Below, piece by piece: positions 25,969-34,457 of a stretch of DNA of 64,000 bases (within the stretch, counting starts at the first letter, position 1; each line of letters opens with the position of its first letter). The notes beneath the pieces were generated by a model, which worked only from the letters and a program-made list of their open reading frames with translations, did not search any database and was not told the DNA's origin. The translations under genes and the position numbers were made by a program. The stretch spans positions 1,364,001 to 1,428,000 of the forward strand of contig NZ_CP107958.1 of assembly GCF_036075115.1 (NCBI RefSeq), in the 5' to 3' direction. Origin of the DNA: Streptomyces sp. NBC_00377. Lineage in GTDB: Bacteria > Actinomycetota > Actinomycetes > Streptomycetales > Streptomycetaceae.

Positions 25969-26898
25969 TCAGGTGCGGGGTTTCGTCGTCGCGGCGAAGG
26001 CGTCGGCGGCCGTGAGGTCGAAGTCGCCGTGGTCGCTGCCGAGCCCCTGTGCGACGAGCGCGGCGACGGCGCTGCCGAGCACGGCGGCGTCGCCCGGCGT
26101 ACGGCCGAGGCTCACACCCCGCAGATAGCCGGCCGAGAACGCGTCGCCGCAGCCGGTGGTGTCGACCACGTCGACCACGAAGGCGGGGACCGGTTCCGCG
26201 CCGTCCGCCGTCACGACCAGCGCACCGTCACCGCCGCGGGTGACGGCGACGACGCCCGCACCGGCGCCGAGGAGCTTGCGCGCCCCCGTCAGCAGGTCGT
26301 TCTCGCCGGTGAAGCCGAGGACCTGGTCCTCGTTGGGCAGCAGATGGTCGATGTAGGGCAGGGCCGCCTCGATCTGCTCGAAGCTGCCGAGGACACCGGG
26401 GGCGAGCAGGTCCACGGAGGTGACCACGCCGTGCTCCCTGGCGAAGGACAGGATGCGGGTCGCGGCCTCGACGCCGATCAGCTCGGGTCCGCCCAGGTGC
26501 AGATGGTCGGCTTCGGCGAGGGCGTCCCAGGGGACGTCGTCGGGGCCGTAGGTGATGTTGGCGCCGAGCAGGTGCAGGGAGGGGCGGTCGCCGTTGGGCC
26601 GGATCGGCAGGACACTCGCGGAGGTGGCGGTGTCGGTGCGGCGGACGAGGAACTCGGTGTCGATGCCCGCCCGTTCGAGCAGCTGTACCAGCATGTCGCC
26701 GGTCGGGTCGGACCCGACGGCGCCGGCGCTGCGCACCTGCGCGCCCAGCTTGGCGAGGGTGAGAGCGGTGCCGCCCGCGGTCCCGGCGGCGGTCATGCGG
26801 ATGTCCTCGACCAGCGTCGCGCCCTGGCCCTCGGGTATCTCCTGCACCGGCCGCACCAGTACGTCCAGCACGTGCACGCCCATGGTGAAGATCTTCAT
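25969..26898 (-). CDS. PfkB-family carbohydrate kinase
   Basis: 309 residues from ATG 26898 with GGGGGAAAG upstream. Ribokinase fold: GVHVLDVLVRPV at the N-terminus, GTAGGTALTLAKLGAQV (substrate-binding glycines), GPELIGVEAATRIL and VVDVVDTTGCGDAFSAGYL with the anion-hole GCGD and catalytic Asp. It phosphorylates a sugar or nucleoside using ATP. It is 31 bp downstream of the class II aldolase and is probably in one operon with it. The pair suggests phosphorylation then retro-aldol cleavage of a sugar or deoxy-sugar; the exact substrate is not evident. Confidence 0.93.
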   Translation of the reverse strand: MKIFTMGVHVLDVLVRPVQEIPEGQGATLVEDIRMTAAGTAGGTALTLAKLGAQVRSAGAVGSDPTGDMLVQLLERAGIDTEFLVRRTDTATSASVLPIRPNGDRPSLHLLGANITYGPDDVPWDALAEADHLHLGGPELIGVEAATRILSFAREHGVVTSVDLLAPGVLGSFEQIEAALPYIDHLLPNEDQVLGFTGENDLLTGARKLLGAGAGVVAVTRGGDGALVVTADGAEPVPAFVVDVVDTTGCGDAFSAGYLRGVSLGRTPGDAAVLGSAVAALVAQGLGSDHGDFDLTAADAFAATTKPRT

Positions 26899-26929
26899 CG
26901 GCTTTCCCCCATCATCGGCCTCGTCGGCT

Positions 26930-27616
26930 TCATCGGCTCTGTTCCTGCGCGGGTGGTACGGGGTGGGTGACGCCGTAGTCGCGGGCGATCGCCGCCTCGA
27001 TCACGGCGAGCTGCTGCTGTTCGTCGAGGAAGCGGGGCCGGCCCATGGCGGCCGCACGCTGGTAGAGCCCGCAGGCCCATTCGAGGAGCAGCGCGTTCTC
27101 GACGGCCTTGCCGAGGGTCGTCCCGTGGGTGACCGCGCCGTGGTTCGCCAGCAGGGCGGCGCTGCGGCCGTCGAGCGCGGTGAGCACCGACTCGGCGAGT
27201 TCGGGGGTGCCGAAGGTGGCGTAGGGCGCGACCCGCACCGTGCCGCCCAGCGCGAGCAACTGGTAGTGGATGCACGGCAGTTCGTCGAGCACGCAGGAGA
27301 CCGCGGTGGCCATTGGGGCGTGGGTGTGGACGACGGCGCCTGCTCCGTAGCGGCGGTAGACCCCGAGGTGCAGGTCCAGTTCCGAGGTGGGTCGCAGGCT
27401 CCCGGCCACGACCTCGCCCCCGAGGTCGGTCACGGTCACCTGGTCCGGGGTGAGTTGGGCGAGGACCGCTCCGGTCGCGGTGATGGCGATCCGGTCGTCG
27501 ACGCGTACGCTCACGTTCCCGGCCGTGCCGATGAGGAGCCCTTCGGCCCCCAGGCGCCGGCAGGCGTCCGCGACGGCGGTCCGCTCCTGACTCAGCGCCG
27601 AGCTTGAGGCGGTCAT
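26930..27616 (-). CDS. Class II aldolase/adducin family protein
   Basis: 228 residues from ATG 27616. Catalytic and zinc residues are present: Glu79 in RPTSELDLH, His97 and His99 in VVHTHAPMA, and the third zinc His in LLANHGAV. The phosphate-binding TAGNVSVR is near residue 31. The family includes fuculose-1-phosphate aldolase, ribulose-phosphate epimerases and methylthioribulose-phosphate dehydratases. No ribosome site is seen; a TACCTT about 7 nt upstream of the ATG would give a leaderless transcript. A palindromic operator overlaps this promoter and the divergent TetR gene. Confidence 0.92.
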   Translation of the reverse strand: MTASSSALSQERTAVADACRRLGAEGLLIGTAGNVSVRVDDRIAITATGAVLAQLTPDQVTVTDLGGEVVAGSLRPTSELDLHLGVYRRYGAGAVVHTHAPMATAVSCVLDELPCIHYQLLALGGTVRVAPYATFGTPELAESVLTALDGRSAALLANHGAVTHGTTLGKAVENALLLEWACGLYQRAAAMGRPRFLDEQQQLAVIEAAIARDYGVTHPVPPAQEQSR

Positions 27617-27634
27617 GGGCGCGAAGGTAGCGTA

Positions 27635-27655
27635 AACGTGAAACAAAGTCACGTT
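27635..27655. promoter_or_regulatory. TetR operator between aldolase operon and tetR gene
   Basis: AACGTGA (27635-27641), spacer AACAAAG, TCACGTT (27649-27655): a perfect 7-bp inverted repeat. It lies between the divergent starts at 27616 and 27675 and overlaps the probable spacer of the aldolase promoter, so binding should block it. Confidence 0.75.
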
Positions 27656-27674
27656 CAGATCTGGAGGCAGTTCC

Positions 27675-28325
27675 TTGGTCCGTCCGACCACGGGTTCCGG
27701 CGGTGACACGCCGCTGCGCCGCACGCCACGACAGGCGCGCAGCAAGGCACGTCTGGCCCTGCTGCTGGACGCCGCCGAGCGCATCCTGGTCGGCGAGGGC
27801 GTCGAGGCGCTCACCACGACGCGGGTGGCGGCCGAGGCGAAGGTGTCGGTCGGCTCGCTCTACCAGTACCTCCCCGACCGTGACGCGATCATCGACGCCC
27901 TCGCGTCGGGCTACTTCGCCCGTCTCGAGGACGTCATGGACGACCTCGTCGGCACCGCGGCGCGGGAGCGGTGGGACGATCCCGTCGGCGTGCTCATCGA
28001 CACGTTCGCCCGCGTCTACCGCACCGAACACGGCTTCCGCGCCCTGTGGTTCGGCAGCGGGCTGACCGAGCGGACCCGGGCGGCCGACCGTGAGCACAAG
28101 CGGCGGATGGCCGACGGGATCCGCCGGGTGCTGCTCGCGCTGGACCTCGCCCGCGACGAAGCGGCGCTCGCGAGGGCCTGCCATGCCGCGATCCTCGCCG
28201 CCGACGCCCTCGCCCAGGAGGCCTTCCGGCGCACCCCCGGGGGAGACACGGACCTCCTCGACGAGGCGAAGGCGATGCTGCGCTGCTATCTCAGCGAGGT
28301 CGTCGCACGTTCCGGGCCGCGGTAG
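27675..28325 (+). CDS. TetR-family transcriptional repressor of the aldolase/PfkB operon
   Basis: 216 residues starting from TTG 27675; GGAGG sits eight bases upstream and no ATG/GTG exists nearby in frame, so the TTG is likely real. N-terminal helix-turn-helix: RLALLLDAAERILVGEGVEA, TTTRVAAEAKVSVGSLYQYL. The C-terminal domain contains EHGFRALWFGSGLTERTRAA. It is divergent from the aldolase with a perfect palindrome between, so it is probably an autoregulated repressor responding to a sugar-phosphate or related ligand (inference). Confidence 0.93.
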   Translation: MVRPTTGSGGDTPLRRTPRQARSKARLALLLDAAERILVGEGVEALTTTRVAAEAKVSVGSLYQYLPDRDAIIDALASGYFARLEDVMDDLVGTAARERWDDPVGVLIDTFARVYRTEHGFRALWFGSGLTERTRAADREHKRRMADGIRRVLLALDLARDEAALARACHAAILAADALAQEAFRRTPGGDTDLLDEAKAMLRCYLSEVVARSGPR

Positions 28326-28343
28326 CCGAAAGTCCGTGGCCAC

Positions 28344-28380
28344 GGCTGCGGGCCGACGGTTACCGTCGGGGACCGCAGCC
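28344..28380 (+). terminator. Hairpin terminator of the tetR gene
   Basis: GGCTGCGG (28344-28351) pairs with CCGCAGCC (28373-28380), and an inner stem CCGACGG/CGTCGG strengthens it; 19 bp after the tetR stop. Confidence 0.75.
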
Positions 28381-28419
28381 GACCGCGTCGGCGGTAGCCC
28401 GCACCGGAGAGCGAATCCC

Positions 28420-28782
28420 ATGACCACGACCAGGCAGCACCCTGTCACCACGACCCTGTGGCGGCCCACCGGCCCGAAGGAGCTGGAGTTGGTGCGCGAG
28501 CTCGACTGGCGGGCCTGGCCGCCCCGGCTGCCCGAGCAGCCCATCTTCTATCCGGTCCTCGACGAGGAGTACGCCGTCAGGATCGCCCGGGACTGGAACG
28601 TCAAGCACGACGGCGCCGGCTACGTCACCCGCTTCGAGGTCGACTCCGCGTTCCTGCGCAGGTATCCGGTCCGGCAGGCGGGCGGCCGGACCATCCTGGA
28701 GCTGTGGGTGCCGGCCGAGGACCTGGACGAGTTCAACGCGCATCTCGTGGGAGCGATCGAAGTGGTGCACGTCTTCCCGTGA
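28420..28782 (+). CDS. Small conserved protein, often labelled ADP-ribosylation/crystallin J1
   Basis: 120 residues from ATG 28420 with GGAGAG upstream. Sequence pattern TTLWRPTGPKELELV, WPPRLPEQPIFYPVLDEEYA, ARDWNVKHDGAGYVTRFEVD and ILELWVPAEDLDEFNAHLVG is that of a widespread small bacterial family (about 100-120 aa). Its database label of ADP-ribosylation/crystallin J1 (from memory) is not supported by the visible sequence, which has no ADP-ribosylhydrolase motifs. Soluble, no signal. Function unknown; no obvious operon partner. Confidence 0.85.
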   Translation: MTTTRQHPVTTTLWRPTGPKELELVRELDWRAWPPRLPEQPIFYPVLDEEYAVRIARDWNVKHDGAGYVTRFEVDSAFLRRYPVRQAGGRTILELWVPAEDLDEFNAHLVGAIEVVHVFP

Positions 28783-28813
28783 CACCCGGCCCAGCACTCG
28801 ACCGGAAGGAGCC

Positions 28814-29251
28814 CGTGCGGCGCCGCGTGGCCAGGTCGACGGACAGGGCGCTCGCTCCCTCCGGCGACAGCACGTCCCCCGCCGGCACGCCGCCGTGCAG
28901 GGTGCCGTCGTAGACGACGTGGCACAGCGCGTCGAGGTGGCTGTCCACATCACCGAGAATGTCCATGGCGAAGCGGTCCCGGGCGAACTCCAGACCCTTC
29001 CCCACGGGTTCGCCGTCGACGGGGGCGGTGAGCCGGTGTTCGGCCGGACCGGCGTCGTCGGGACCCGGAGAGGTGTCGATGGGGGCGGCGAGCGACACCG
29101 TACGCCCCGACCGGACCTCGCGTACGGCGGCCAGCACCCGGTCCCCGGTGATCGTGTCCAGTGCGCCCCGGGGCGCGGTTCCGCCGGGGGACGCGTCGCG
29201 CAGGTGCCGGTACAGGCGCCGGAAGTCGGCCTCGCTCAGCTCCGGTCGTCC
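28814..29251 (-). pseudogene. Truncated cyclase-family (kynurenine formamidase-like) remnant
   Basis: The minus-strand frame reads an N-terminal cyclase domain: ALDTITGDRVLAAVREVRSG, RTVSLAAPIDT, DRFAMDILGDVDSHLDALCH (the metal-binding D-x-x-x-H region) and VLSPEGASALSVDLA. It has a stop (29252-29254) upstream with no ATG or GTG before the homology begins. The homology ends at about 28814, although family members continue for well over 100 residues. Both ends are missing, so this is a decayed fragment between two plus-strand genes. Confidence 0.75.
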
Positions 29252-29355
29252 TCATTCCCCCACCCTCGGGCAGGTGCCGGGTCCCCGCCCGCCGGGTTGC
29301 CGGGCTCCGGGACCGCCGCGTTAATGGGTGAGCGAACCGATCCGCGGAGGTCCCC

Positions 29356-30318
29356 ATGGACATGATCCGTGTCCGAGCGGTATGCCCGCCGGACCTCACG
29401 GAACGCACCATGGCCCTGCTCGGCGCCGAGCCGTGCGTCCTGAACCTGCACCTGCTGACGGGCCGCGTGCGCAACCCCGAAGGCGACGCCATCCAGTGCG
29501 ACGTCCTGGCCGGAGCCGCGAACGAGGTGCTGCGCGGGCTGCGCGACCTCGGCATCGAGCACCGCGGTTCCCTCATCCTCGATCCGGTGGACACGGTGTT
29601 CTCGGAGCGGGCGACCCGGACATGGGCCAAGGAGCTGGGGGCGCGACCGCGTGCGCCGGTGTGGGAGCAGGTGGAGGCCCGGATCCGGGCCGAGGGACGC
29701 TACCCCCCGAGCTTCTACCTGTTCCTGGTCATCGCCGGGCTCATCGGCGCGGTGGGCATCATCACCAACTCCCAGATCCTCATCGTCGCGGCCATGGTGG
29801 TCGGACCCGAGTACGGCGCCATCACCAGCGTCGCCCTCGGCATCGACAACCGCTCCCGGTCGAGAATCACGCAGGGTCTCCTGGCCCTGCTGGTCGGCTT
29901 TGTGCTGGCCGTCGCCGCGACCTTGCTCTTCGCCCTCCTCGTCCGCGGCTTCGGACTTCAGCCAGAGGCCTTCGAGCTGGGGGTGCGGCCCGTCTCGAAC
30001 CTGATCAACACCCCCAACTTCTTCTCGGCCGTGGTGGCGGTGCTGGCCGGGATCGTCGGCATCGTCTCGCTGGCGGAGGCCCGGACGAGCGCGCTCCTCG
30101 GCGTCTTCATCTCGGTGACCACGATCCCCGCGGGGGCGGACATCGGCGTCTCCGTGGCGTTCAGCAGCTGGGACGAGGCATGGGGCTCGCTGCTCCAACT
30201 GCTGCTCAACATCGTCGTCCTGATCGTGGTCGGCACCGGCACGCTCAAGTGCCAGCGGGCCGTCTGGCGCCGGGTGAGCGAGCACCGACAGGGACACCCG
30301 GCCGGGCGGACCACGTAG
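29356..30318 (+). CDS. DUF389 family membrane protein
   Basis: 320 residues from ATG 29356 with GGAGG upstream. A soluble N-terminal domain of about 110 residues (CDVLAGAANEVLRGLRDLGI) is followed by about six membrane helices with the family core IITNSQILIVAAMVVGPEYG, ALGIDNRSRSRITQG and LLGVFISVTTIPAGADIGV. DUF389 proteins are integral membrane proteins of unknown function. Stand-alone gene; next gene 151 bp downstream. Confidence 0.93.
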   Translation: MDMIRVRAVCPPDLTERTMALLGAEPCVLNLHLLTGRVRNPEGDAIQCDVLAGAANEVLRGLRDLGIEHRGSLILDPVDTVFSERATRTWAKELGARPRAPVWEQVEARIRAEGRYPPSFYLFLVIAGLIGAVGIITNSQILIVAAMVVGPEYGAITSVALGIDNRSRSRITQGLLALLVGFVLAVAATLLFALLVRGFGLQPEAFELGVRPVSNLINTPNFFSAVVAVLAGIVGIVSLAEARTSALLGVFISVTTIPAGADIGVSVAFSSWDEAWGSLLQLLLNIVVLIVVGTGTLKCQRAVWRRVSEHRQGHPAGRTT

Positions 30319-30469
30319 GAGCCCTGCGGACGCCGTCGCCGCTGTGCGGGGCCCGCGGAGAGGGATGGCGGGTACACCGCACCGAGGTGCGGCCGCCCGG
30401 GTCCGATGCTGCAATGAAGGTCCAGGACGGCGGGGCCGCCGTACGCCGTGACCATCCAGGGGTGAAGCC

Positions 30470-30934
30470 GTGAGCGATGAACTCGTCGAAATGGGACCGA
30501 TCGACTACGTCGTCGTCGAGTTCCCCGGGAACCGCATGACCGGCGAGGGCTTTCCCCTGCTGGTCGACCTGGTGGACCGCGGCCTCATCCGGATCCTGGA
30601 CCTGATGTTCGTCAGGAAGGACGCGGACGGGTCAGTGGTCGGCCTGGAGATCGCCGACCTCACCGGTGACGGCGCCCTGGACTGGGCCGTCTTCGAGGGC
30701 GCCTCCTCCGGCCTGCTGGGCCAGGACGACATCGCGGAAGCCGGCGCCGCCCTGGAGCCCGGCAACGCGGCGGGGATCCTGGTCTACGAGAACCTGTGGG
30801 CGGCGCCCTTCGCCACCGCCCTGCGGCGCGGCGGCGCGCAGCTGGTCGCCTCCGGGCGGATCCCCGTGCCGGCCGTCCTGGCCGCGCTGGACGAGACGGA
30901 CGAGACGGACGACGGCGGGCCGCCGAGGGCGTAG
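30470..30934 (+). CDS. DUF6325-type small protein
   Basis: 154 residues from GTG 30470 with AGGGG upstream. Starts MGPIDYVVVEFPGNRMTGEG and continues with LVDLVDRGLIRILDLMFVRK and GLEIADLTGDGALDW. These segments resemble the actinobacterial family I remember as DUF6325. The N-terminal half alternates beta strands and helices; AAGILVYENLWAAPFATAL in the middle is also conserved-looking. No membrane segment or catalytic motif. Function unknown; such genes often sit among stress or membrane-protein genes, as here between DUF389 and antiporter genes. Confidence 0.85.
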   Translation: MSDELVEMGPIDYVVVEFPGNRMTGEGFPLLVDLVDRGLIRILDLMFVRKDADGSVVGLEIADLTGDGALDWAVFEGASSGLLGQDDIAEAGAALEPGNAAGILVYENLWAAPFATALRRGGAQLVASGRIPVPAVLAALDETDETDDGGPPRA

Positions 30935-31006
30935 GGACCCCGCCACGGCGGATCACCGGGGCGGGCCCGGGGAAGCGTCCTCGTCCGTGCGGGAGGCTGC
31001 GTCGCG

Positions 31007-32779
31007 GTGTCGGAAGACCAAGTTTTCCTGGGCCTCGGCCTGATCGTCGTGCTGGCCGTCGGCTCCCAGGTCCTGGCGGACCGGCTGCGCATCCCCGCGC
31101 TGATCGTCCTGCTGCCCGTGGGCTTCACCGCGGGCGCGCTGACCGACGACGTCGACCCCGAGCGGCTCCTGGGCAGCGCGTTCTCCCCGCTGGTCTCGCT
31201 GGCGGTCGCGGTGATCCTCTACGACGCCGGCCTCGGCCTCGACCTGAGGAGTTTCAGGGCGCACACCCGGCGGGTCGTGGTGCGGCTGATCTGGTTCGGC
31301 GCACTGTTCACCGGCGCTTCGGCGGCACTGGTCGCGATGCCGTTCCTCGGGATGTCCCCGGGCGCGGCGGTGATGCTCGGAGCGATTCTCGTCGTGTCCG
31401 GGCCGACGGTCGTCGGCCCGCTGCTCGCCTTCGTCCGCCCGACGGAGCGACTGCGGCGGATCCTCATCTGGGAGGGATCGCTGATCGATCCCGTGGGCGG
31501 CATCCTGGGCGCGCTGGTCTTCCACGCCGTCGCGGCCGGCGGGCCCCACGGCTTCGGCAGCCGGGTCGGCCCCTTCGCGGTCAGCACGGCGGTGGGGGTG
31601 GCGGGGGGTGTCGTCGGATCGGTGGTGCTGACGGTGGCCCTGCGCAGGCTTCGGCTCGGGGAGGTGCTCGCCACCACGGTGCAGCTCGCCGCGGTGGTCG
31701 GCGTGGCCGCCGCCTGCGACGTCGTCCGGGACGACACGGGACTCATCGCCGCCGTCCTGATGGGGCTGGCGGTGGCCAACCTGTCCGGCGGGGCCGTCAC
31801 CGCCCGGAGACCGTTCTTCGAGACCCTCGTGGATCTGGTCATCGGACTGCTGTTCATCTCCATCTCCGCCACCGTCAGCCCCCAGTCCCTGCGGCATGTG
31901 TGGCTGCCGGCGCTCGGGCTCGTGGCGGTGCTGGTGTTGGTGGTGCGGCCGCTGGTGGGGGCCGTGTCGGCGTGGCGGACCGATCTGACGGCCGGGGAAC
32001 GGGGCTTCCTGGGATGGATGGCGCCGCGCGGGATCGTGGCCGCGGCCACCGCCTCGACGTTCTCGGGCGCGCTGGCCGAGCAGGGCGTCGCCGGCGCCGC
32101 GAAGATCCTGCCGGCCACGTTCGTGGTGATCGTCGCCACCGTCACCCTGTACGGGCTGAGTGCGGCTCCGGTGGCCCGGCGGCTGGGCGTGGTGCGCTCG
32201 GCGCGTTCCCGGCCCCTGCTCGTGGGCGGGGATCCGTGGGTGGTCGATCTGGGACGGGCCCTGCGGTCGGCCGGGCTGGAGGTGGTGATGTGGGCGGGGC
32301 GTGAGGCGGAGCGGGCCGGCATCAGGGCCGCCGGGATCGAACTCGCCCCCGGGGAGCTGTTCGCCGCGGCCACGGGCGAGGGCGCGGAGCTGGAGGGCCT
32401 CACCGGGGTCCTGCTCCTCACCGGCGAGGACGACTTCAACGCCCTGGCGGCCACCCGCCTCGAAGGGAGTGTCGAGGGCACGGTCCTGCGGCTGCGGCCG
32501 CCCGCGAACAGCCAGGGTGTCATCACCCCCTACGCGGGCGGCGAGATGCTTTTCGATCCGGACCTGACCGGGCCCGAACTGGCCCGTCGTCACGCCCTGG
32601 GCGCCCGGATCGTGGCGCGTCGCGTCGACGGCGCCGTTCCGTCCGGACACCGGACGCTGTTCCTGGTACGGGGCGACGGCCGGCTCCTCCCCGTCACGCG
32701 TGGCAGCGGCCCGGCGCCGGAGCCGGGAGACGTCGCCGTACTTCTCAGCACCGGAACGCCGGAGCACCTGAGCAACTGA
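31007..32779 (+). CDS. Cation:proton antiporter (CPA1-like) with C-terminal RCK-like domain
   Basis: 590 residues from GTG 31007. Residues 1-400 hold about twelve membrane helices, with QVLADRLRIPALIVLLPVGF, VAVILYDAGLGLDL, GAILVVSGPTVVGPLLAFVR, WEGSLIDPVGGILGAL and GWMAPRGIVAAATAS, all typical of sodium/potassium:proton antiporters. Residues ~405-590 are soluble: a Rossmann-type segment beginning RPLLVGGDPWVVDLGRALRS with LTGVLLLTGEDDFNALAA, resembling a TrkA-N/RCK nucleotide-sensing domain, then a small beta domain. So transport is probably gated by a nucleotide. Ends 5 bp before the stop of the chimeric gene on the other strand. Confidence 0.92.
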   Translation: MSEDQVFLGLGLIVVLAVGSQVLADRLRIPALIVLLPVGFTAGALTDDVDPERLLGSAFSPLVSLAVAVILYDAGLGLDLRSFRAHTRRVVVRLIWFGALFTGASAALVAMPFLGMSPGAAVMLGAILVVSGPTVVGPLLAFVRPTERLRRILIWEGSLIDPVGGILGALVFHAVAAGGPHGFGSRVGPFAVSTAVGVAGGVVGSVVLTVALRRLRLGEVLATTVQLAAVVGVAAACDVVRDDTGLIAAVLMGLAVANLSGGAVTARRPFFETLVDLVIGLLFISISATVSPQSLRHVWLPALGLVAVLVLVVRPLVGAVSAWRTDLTAGERGFLGWMAPRGIVAAATASTFSGALAEQGVAGAAKILPATFVVIVATVTLYGLSAAPVARRLGVVRSARSRPLLVGGDPWVVDLGRALRSAGLEVVMWAGREAERAGIRAAGIELAPGELFAAATGEGAELEGLTGVLLLTGEDDFNALAATRLEGSVEGTVLRLRPPANSQGVITPYAGGEMLFDPDLTGPELARRHALGARIVARRVDGAVPSGHRTLFLVRGDGRLLPVTRGSGPAPEPGDVAVLLSTGTPEHLSN

Positions 32780-32783
32780 GCCG

Positions 32784-33559
32784 TCAACCGCCCGCGGAGC
32801 GCCCGTAGGACGCGACCGCGGCCGCGACCCGGGCGAGACCGGCCGCGGTCGCGGCTGTGGCGTCCAGGGTCATGCCCGGCTCGTCCGGTCCCGGTGGCTC
32901 CAGCGTCGCGAACTGCGAGTCGACGAGCCGGGCGGGCATGAAGTGGCCGGTGCGCCGGGCGACACGGTCCCGTGCGGTGTCCCGGTCCAGGGCGAGGTAC
33001 AGGCACCAGAGCCGGCCGCCCGCGGCCGCACGGAGTTCGTCGCGGTACGCCCGCTTGAGGGCCGAGCAGGTCTCATACAGATGATCTTCCCGGCGGAGCG
33101 GGAGGCCTCGGGGACGACCCCGCGGCGCACGAACTCCTTGGCCGCCTCCCGTGCGCACAGGAACTGGCCGGTCAGATTGACGTCCAGCACCTTGTGCCAC
33201 TCGGCCACGGTCATGTCGGTGGGGGCGGCGTCGCGTTGGAGTCCCGCATTGGGGACCATGACGTCGATGGTCCCGAACTCCTCGACCATCCGGGACACCA
33301 TGTCGACGACCGGGTCCTCCTGCGACACGTCCGCCTCGTGGGCGTAGGCACGCACGCCGAAAGCCTCGATCTCGCGCACCACGTCCTGCGCGGCGTCCCG
33401 ACCCGCCACGTAGTTCACCACCACGTCGGCGCCCATCCGGCCGAGACCGATCGCCGTGGCCTTGCCGATGCCGGAGTTCGCGCCGGTCACCAACGCCTTC
33501 TGTCCTGCGAGGAGCGGACGGGCAACGGGCCGGCGACCGTCACTGACGCTGGTTTCCAC
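32784..33559 (-). pseudogene. Chimera: SDR 5' half fused out of frame to gluconokinase 3' half
   Basis: From GTG 33559 (AGGGAG upstream) the frame encodes a glucose-1-dehydrogenase-like SDR: KALVTGANSGIGKATAIGLG, VDMVSRMVEEFGTIDVMVPN, HKVLDVNLTGQFLCAREA and AGKIICM, which normally continues SSVH. Homology stops here, near 33078. Immediately after, in another frame, come the last ~90 residues of a gluconokinase: CSALKRAYRDELR, TGHFMPARLVDSQFATLE and PGPDEPGMTLD, ending at 32784. The SDR active-site Tyr-x-x-x-Lys and the kinase P-loop are both missing. A deletion joining neighbouring sdr and gntK-like genes is the simplest explanation; neither product should be active. Confidence 0.85.
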
Positions 33560-33859
33560 TGGCTTCTCCCTGGGACTCCCGACACGCACGTTCGGCGGAC
33601 ACGCTGCGGATCCGCCCGACCACCAAGACACGAGTGGATCAGCACCGCTCGGTGACGCGTGCGCTGTCGTCCTCCCGGCCCGGCACCGTGTACGCCGTCG
33701 TCCCGGGCACCGGTTGCCCGCCGGCGCCGGGGGCGACGAAGTGCGGGGGAATTCCTCCGGTGGTCCAATGGGGGTATCCGGTGTGCCGCTCCCGTGCGCC
33801 GGATACCGGAGAAGCCGTCCCGTCACTTCCCCGTGCCTCCGGCGAGAAAGGAAACCACC
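33560..33859. promoter_or_regulatory. Divergent intergenic region with a 9-bp inverted repeat
   Basis: 300 bp between the chimeric gene and the SHOCT gene. GGTATCCGG (33773-33781) and CCGGATACC (33799-33807) form a perfect 9-bp stem with a 17-nt loop, about 50-85 bp upstream of the SHOCT start; operator or attenuator. No further gene seen. Confidence 0.5.
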
Positions 33860-34150
33860 GTGCCAGGTCTCCTCCGCGGGGTCGCCCGCACAGCCGTGGT
33901 CGCCGGAACGGCGACCGCGGTGTCCAACCGTGTGTCACGCCGCCAGCAGGGCCGCTGGGCCCAGCAGGACTCCCAGCAGGCCTACCAGCCGCAGCCGGCG
34001 CCGGCCGAGGAGTCCGGGGCCCCGCCCGGCGCGACGGCCGACATGAGCGACAAGATCGACCAGTTGAAGCGGCTCGGCGAGCTCAAGGCCCAGGGTGTGC
34101 TCACCGAGGCCGAGTTCGACGAGCAGAAGCGCAGGATCCTCGAATCCTGA
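33860..34150 (+). CDS. SHOCT domain small protein
   Basis: 96 residues from GTG 33860 with AAAGGAAA upstream; the frame is open further upstream without a start context. N-terminal amphipathic/hydrophobic stretch GLLRGVARTAVVAGTATAVS, a Gln-rich linker (QQDSQQAYQPQPAPA), then the C-terminal SHOCT helix pair: KIDQLKRLGELKAQGVLTEA, EFDEQKRRIL. SHOCT domains are short oligomerisation modules of proteins mostly of unknown role. Followed by a very strong hairpin. Confidence 0.9.
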   Translation: MPGLLRGVARTAVVAGTATAVSNRVSRRQQGRWAQQDSQQAYQPQPAPAEESGAPPGATADMSDKIDQLKRLGELKAQGVLTEAEFDEQKRRILES

Positions 34151-34173
34151 GTCGAGTGGCCGCAGGCGAAGCA

Positions 34174-34210
34174 GGAAGGCTGTACCGGAGCGACTGCGGT
34201 ACAGCCTTCC
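34174..34210. terminator. 14-bp perfect hairpin after the SHOCT gene
   Basis: GGAAGGCTGTACCG (34174-34187) and CGGTACAGCCTTCC (34197-34210) are perfectly complementary with a 9-nt loop. It lies 24 bp after the stop; no U-tract. Confidence 0.85.
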
Positions 34211-34286
34211 GCTGGCGACCTCGGGGAGCCGTGGACGATTCCCCCGGACCGGCCTCAGGGGGCGATCTTGTCCGGCCGACCCGGGA

Positions 34287-34439
34287 ATGAGGGCGGACAC
34301 CCACTCGCGGACCACGGTGCGAGGTGATGCCGCAAGGATCGACGCCCGGCAGTTCGGCCGGGCGCTCCTGACCGCCGTCGCGCTCGTGCTCCTGTGGGAG
34401 CTGGGAAAGCTCCTGGTCCGCCGGTCGAGGCGGCCGTGA
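34287..34439 (+). CDS. Possible 50-residue single-pass membrane peptide
   Basis: ATG 34287 to a TGA at 34437-34439. N-terminal polar part (MRADTHSRTTVRGD), one hydrophobic helix, RALLTAVALVLLWELGKLLV, and a basic tail (RRSRRP), giving a plausible membrane topology. Ribosome site weak (CGGGA). A strong hairpin follows 19 bp downstream. I do not recognise it; it may be spurious. Confidence 0.35.
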   Translation: MRADTHSRTTVRGDAARIDARQFGRALLTAVALVLLWELGKLLVRRSRRP

Positions 34440-34457
34440 GCCGGGATGCCTGATGAC

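Noticed and set aside
28950..29630. 226-codon minus-strand frame spanning the cyclase fragment and DUF389 start
   Set aside because: Out of frame with the cyclase homology and Arg/Ser-rich; shadow of the plus-strand DUF389 gene.
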